Source: Ascaphus truei (lineage: Eukaryota > Chordata > Amphibia > Anura > Ascaphidae). Taken from it: a stretch of DNA of 64,000 bases. The stretch is taken from positions 138,524,754 to 138,588,753 of the forward strand of contig CM071570.1 of the NCBI GenBank assembly GCA_036426205.1. The letters run 5' to 3'. Under the pieces are notes generated by a model, which saw only the letters and a program-made list of their open reading frames with translations, had not been told where the DNA came from and did no database searches. Positions within the stretch are counted from its first letter, which is position 1. Each line of letters starts with the position of its first letter. Shown here piece by piece: positions 1 to 64,000 of this stretch. A program made the translations under genes and the position numbers.

Positions 1-320
1 GTGGGGGCGGGACTAGGTGGCGAGTAGATTTTTTGGTTGGGCGAGTAGATTTTTGGGTGATTTGTCGAACACTGTATATATACATATATATATATACATA
101 TACATATACACATATATATATATATTATATATATATATATATATATATTTAATATACATGGGCTTTATATGCTCCCAAAATGTTTTTTCACTTAAAAAAC
201 TGTGGTAATAAAGTGCATGCAATGATTCAATCACCATACATACATACATGGGTAATCAACCGTGTCAGAGCTTATTGACCCTTCATGTAAATGGTATGAT
301 TCAGGAAGTGAAATGGTTAC
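1..320. other. Intron with AT microsatellite
   Basis: MAP3K5 intron sequence. Positions 73-152 are a (TA)n/(CATA)n microsatellite. Nothing else is recognised; the two short ORFs here are translations of the microsatellite. Confidence 0.7.
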
Positions 321-61598
<61,278 letters not shown>

Positions 61599-63480
61599 CT
61601 GCACAGAAAGAAATATAAAGGAGTGTTTTAATCACAACATTTAAGCAGGGAACCTTGCACAGCTTATGGCCATGTTTGCTGTTTACAAGCAAGAAATGCA
61701 TCAATATTAGTACACATTGAAATATAAATTCTGATCTTTGAGATCCACCTTTTTATAATGAGCCAGGCAAAATGCTTACGCTTACCCTACACAACGTAAG
61801 CATTGTTGCAGTGTGATGAAGCACCACGGATGGTGCGTCTCAGTCTACTTCCATTGCACATTTCCAGTTATATAAATACTGGCAGCACAAAATGGAAACG
61901 GAAAATGACTCATAAAGCTCTGGATTTTTTTGAGTCCCAATATATCTAAAAATTAGGAACCGGTCCTTGGAATTTCTATTTATTTGCCAGATTTTTTGGT
62001 GACAGAAAAGCATACTGCTGTGGGATGAATGCACTGAGAATACAACACTCATGTAAATTACTGTATATCAAACATGATATATCTAGCCATTTTGGTCAGG
62101 AAGGAAACTATTGTCGAAGTGGACGGATGCTCCGCTGCACAAACTGGGCATAATCTTGCAAATTAATTGTAGCATTTTCTTTATTGCAGGCAGGGCTGCT
62201 GACTTCTTGTATGGGGCACAGGACAGGGGTTGTTGACAGGGTGGTTTGTGGTGCAGAAGGTTTGTTGAGTATAGTAAGAGGAGGAGGTTTGCGGGCCCCG
62301 TCCCACAAGATGATCAGGGAAGTTGTGCCCGACTTCCGGTATCAGCCGGGCCTGGGACAGGTCTCTGGCCTCTCACCCCACCTGCTGCTAGCCCTGATTG
62401 CAAGATGGAGGCACCATGTTTCAGGGGACAAAGCAAGTTTAAGGTACTTTGTGCAGAGAAGAAATAGCATGTCTCCTGTTCCAGCACCACACACCAAAAC
62501 CATTATCAAAGGCTCAAAAGAGTGAGTGGCACCATCTTACACTAGACATCTTTATTGTTTCAGAGTTAGGATACTTTTTTGACAAGAGACTTCATTAGGT
62601 AAACATAACAGACTTTATTTTCTTGCATATGCAATTTGGAAAAGGTGAGGTCATTATCAAGAAAGCTACAGGCATTTACAAAAAAAAACACTTGCATGGA
62701 TGTGGTTCCTTCCAGAAACGGGTAAATATAAATGCTACGTTGGTACTAATAAAGCATGTTATAACTTAAAAGAGCTATAAATCAAAATTTAGTTATGTAG
62801 CCAAAAATGTGTTTTTGTATTTTGTTTTGGAACAAAAATGAAGCAAACGTTACATTTTTAAGGTATCCACAGATACATCAAGGTGACATAAAATTGTCAA
62901 AAATAAGTACATGCAAAGGTTGTAAAACAGCACCTTTTATTTTGTTTGCTTCAAATCTACAATGTAAAGTGTCATTGGTCCACAGTTGCATTCACAGATG
63001 TACCTTGTGTGTTTGCAGGAATAGCATAATATCGGTAAAGGAAAGTACTTCTCCCTAAGGACATTTGTTCCTGGTACCTGTGCTACAGTGTGATTCTCTG
63101 AACAAACATGTACTCAAATGTGCACTGTGGGACTTGTTGAGTCTAGTTTCAGAATGCAATGGAAGCAGAAGCTGTGCTTCACAGGACATCAAATCATTGT
63201 ATAACCCTTTGTGAACCCGATGTCCAGAACACATGAAAATAGGCATCACTGTTTAGATTACACAAAATGACTAAAATCATTACTCCTAATGCTTACTGTG
63301 TTCTTCATTGAGACCCATATAATCAAAGCAATGCTATGCTAAAAGTTACTTTCCGGTGCCAGCAGATATCTTACGGCATAGCATCTCTTAGCAAATGTGG
63401 CCGCAAATCCTTTGGTTGTCTCCAAGTCTTCTTCTGCTGTACAGGTCCGATTGAATAAACAGCAACAGTACCGAACGCAG
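61599..63480. other. MAP3K5 intron, no recognised content
   Basis: Searched on the minus strand for the next upstream ASK1 exon (human residues around IHEWNFSASS) without success. ORFs here have no recognisable domain. Confidence 0.5.
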
Positions 63481-63519
63481 AAAGATGGCGGGATATCTAC
63501 CATTCAAATTAATGGCATT

Positions 63520-63850
63520 TCCATTGACCTAAGGGCAGGTCCATACTGCTGCAGACCGCGCGGAGGCGTCTGCGCAGGGCGCGATCACATTGCCTAAAGG
63601 CATTGATCACGCCCATAGACCACGCAAGCAAGGGGGGCGCACGTTGCACAAGAAATCAGTTGAAACTGATTTCTTGGCGCGAGAGGCCGGTCACGCGAGC
63701 CATTGGGCGAACCAGCTCTGTGATGTCCCTAGTCACGCCCCCCACGGCACGTCCAACATGGACACAAAATGTACCCGCTTCACACGGGTGACGTCACAGC
63801 CTTCGCTGTATGGCCTTAGCCTCTATCGGCCCAATTGAAGCCTAATAAAT
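63520..63850. mobile_element. GC-rich MITE-like block
   Basis: A CpG-rich island-like stretch of about 330 bp containing the inverted blocks GAAATCAGTT and AACTGATTTC (63652-63675) and many GCGC/CACGCC motifs. It is bounded by AT-rich intron, unlike a promoter CpG island. Ends are not firmly defined. Confidence 0.4.
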
Positions 63851-63882
63851 AAGGCTGTCACATAAGCTTTATATCAACTTAC

Positions 63883-63971
63883 TCACTCAATTGTCTTGCT
63901 AACTGGTTAAGTAACATGGAAGTATAGCTTTTAAAAATGTCCTGCATATATTTCCGTTCTTCACACTTTCG
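63883..63971 (-). other. Unassigned candidate exon
   Basis: An 89-nt block with a good acceptor (cttttcttatattcacag) and a strong donor (GA|gtaagt) is open in only one frame: RKCEERKYMQDIFKSYTSML and then LNQLARQLS. It does not match ASK1 and its frame does not join the next ASK1 exon convincingly. It may be chance, an alternative exon or a nested gene. Confidence 0.2.
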
Positions 63972-64000
63972 CTGTGAATATAAGAAAAGCAGCATGCTAG

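Noticed and set aside
62108..62525. Overlapping ORFs of 66 to 113 codons near 62.2-62.5 kb
   Set aside because: No recognisable domain, no splice support and both strands open at once.
63520..63850. CpG-rich block as a promoter CpG island
   Set aside because: It sits within the gene far from any first exon and has the sharp borders and inverted blocks of a MITE.
61599..64000. Next upstream ASK1 exon
   Set aside because: No sequence matching the expected residues was found on the minus strand; it probably lies beyond the window.

Overview
The window is a piece of a vertebrate nuclear chromosome, most likely from an amphibian and probably a frog. Two things point there. Small GT-AG exons encode a close MAP3K5 (ASK1) orthologue. 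The very large introns are packed with a transposon mix typical of anurans: L2 and CR1-like LINEs, an L1/Tx1-type LINE, Penelope-like elements, a DIRS-type remnant with an SGNH hydrolase, a tRNA-derived SINE and many MITEs. The species assignment is inference. There are no operons, bacterial genes or CRISPR arrays, and no rRNA or functional tRNA gene that I can support.

The only cellular gene I recognise is MAP3K5 on the minus strand. Transcription runs from high to low coordinates, and both gene ends lie outside the window. Fourteen consecutive exons were found by protein similarity plus splice sites. They total 1923 nt (641 codons) and join in phase without a stop: 61503-61598, 60820-60901, 53162-53295, 24462-24589, 23151-23287, 21228-21333, 20069-20226, 18792-18969, 17567-17587, 15777-15954, 12821-12989, 9925-10110, 1357-1462 and 321-564. 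They cover the end of the regulatory region before the kinase, the whole Ser/Thr kinase domain, the 14-3-3 site segment and the linker up to the start of the C-terminal coiled coil. A 21-nt microexon just before the 14-3-3 site is part of the set.

Layout from low to high coordinates: C-terminal exons with MITEs, a broken CR1-like LINE and a DIRS-type remnant (0-10 kb). Next come MITEs, a hAT-like element and a 1.6-kb palindrome (10-15 kb). The compact kinase-domain exons follow, with the microexon and TTAA-flanked MITEs (15-25 kb). A 28.6-kb intron between the first two kinase exons (24.6-53.2 kb) holds an L2 LINE split by a Penelope-like element, a hammerhead-like ribozyme motif, a tRNA SINE, more MITEs, and a second L2 and a second Penelope fragment on the minus strand. 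A 7.5-kb intron (53.3-60.8 kb) carries an L1/Tx1-type LINE with a visible target-site duplication. The last stretch (61.6-64 kb) is intronic, with one GC-rich MITE and one unexplained candidate exon.

The ORFs longer than 60 codons are nearly all transposon debris, low-complexity translations or antisense shadows. The observations most worth a second look are the microexon, two kinase-motif substitutions, the hammerhead-like motif in the Penelope-like element, the Penelope-in-L2 nest, the palindrome with minisatellite arms, and a TTAA MITE inserted inside another copy of its own family.
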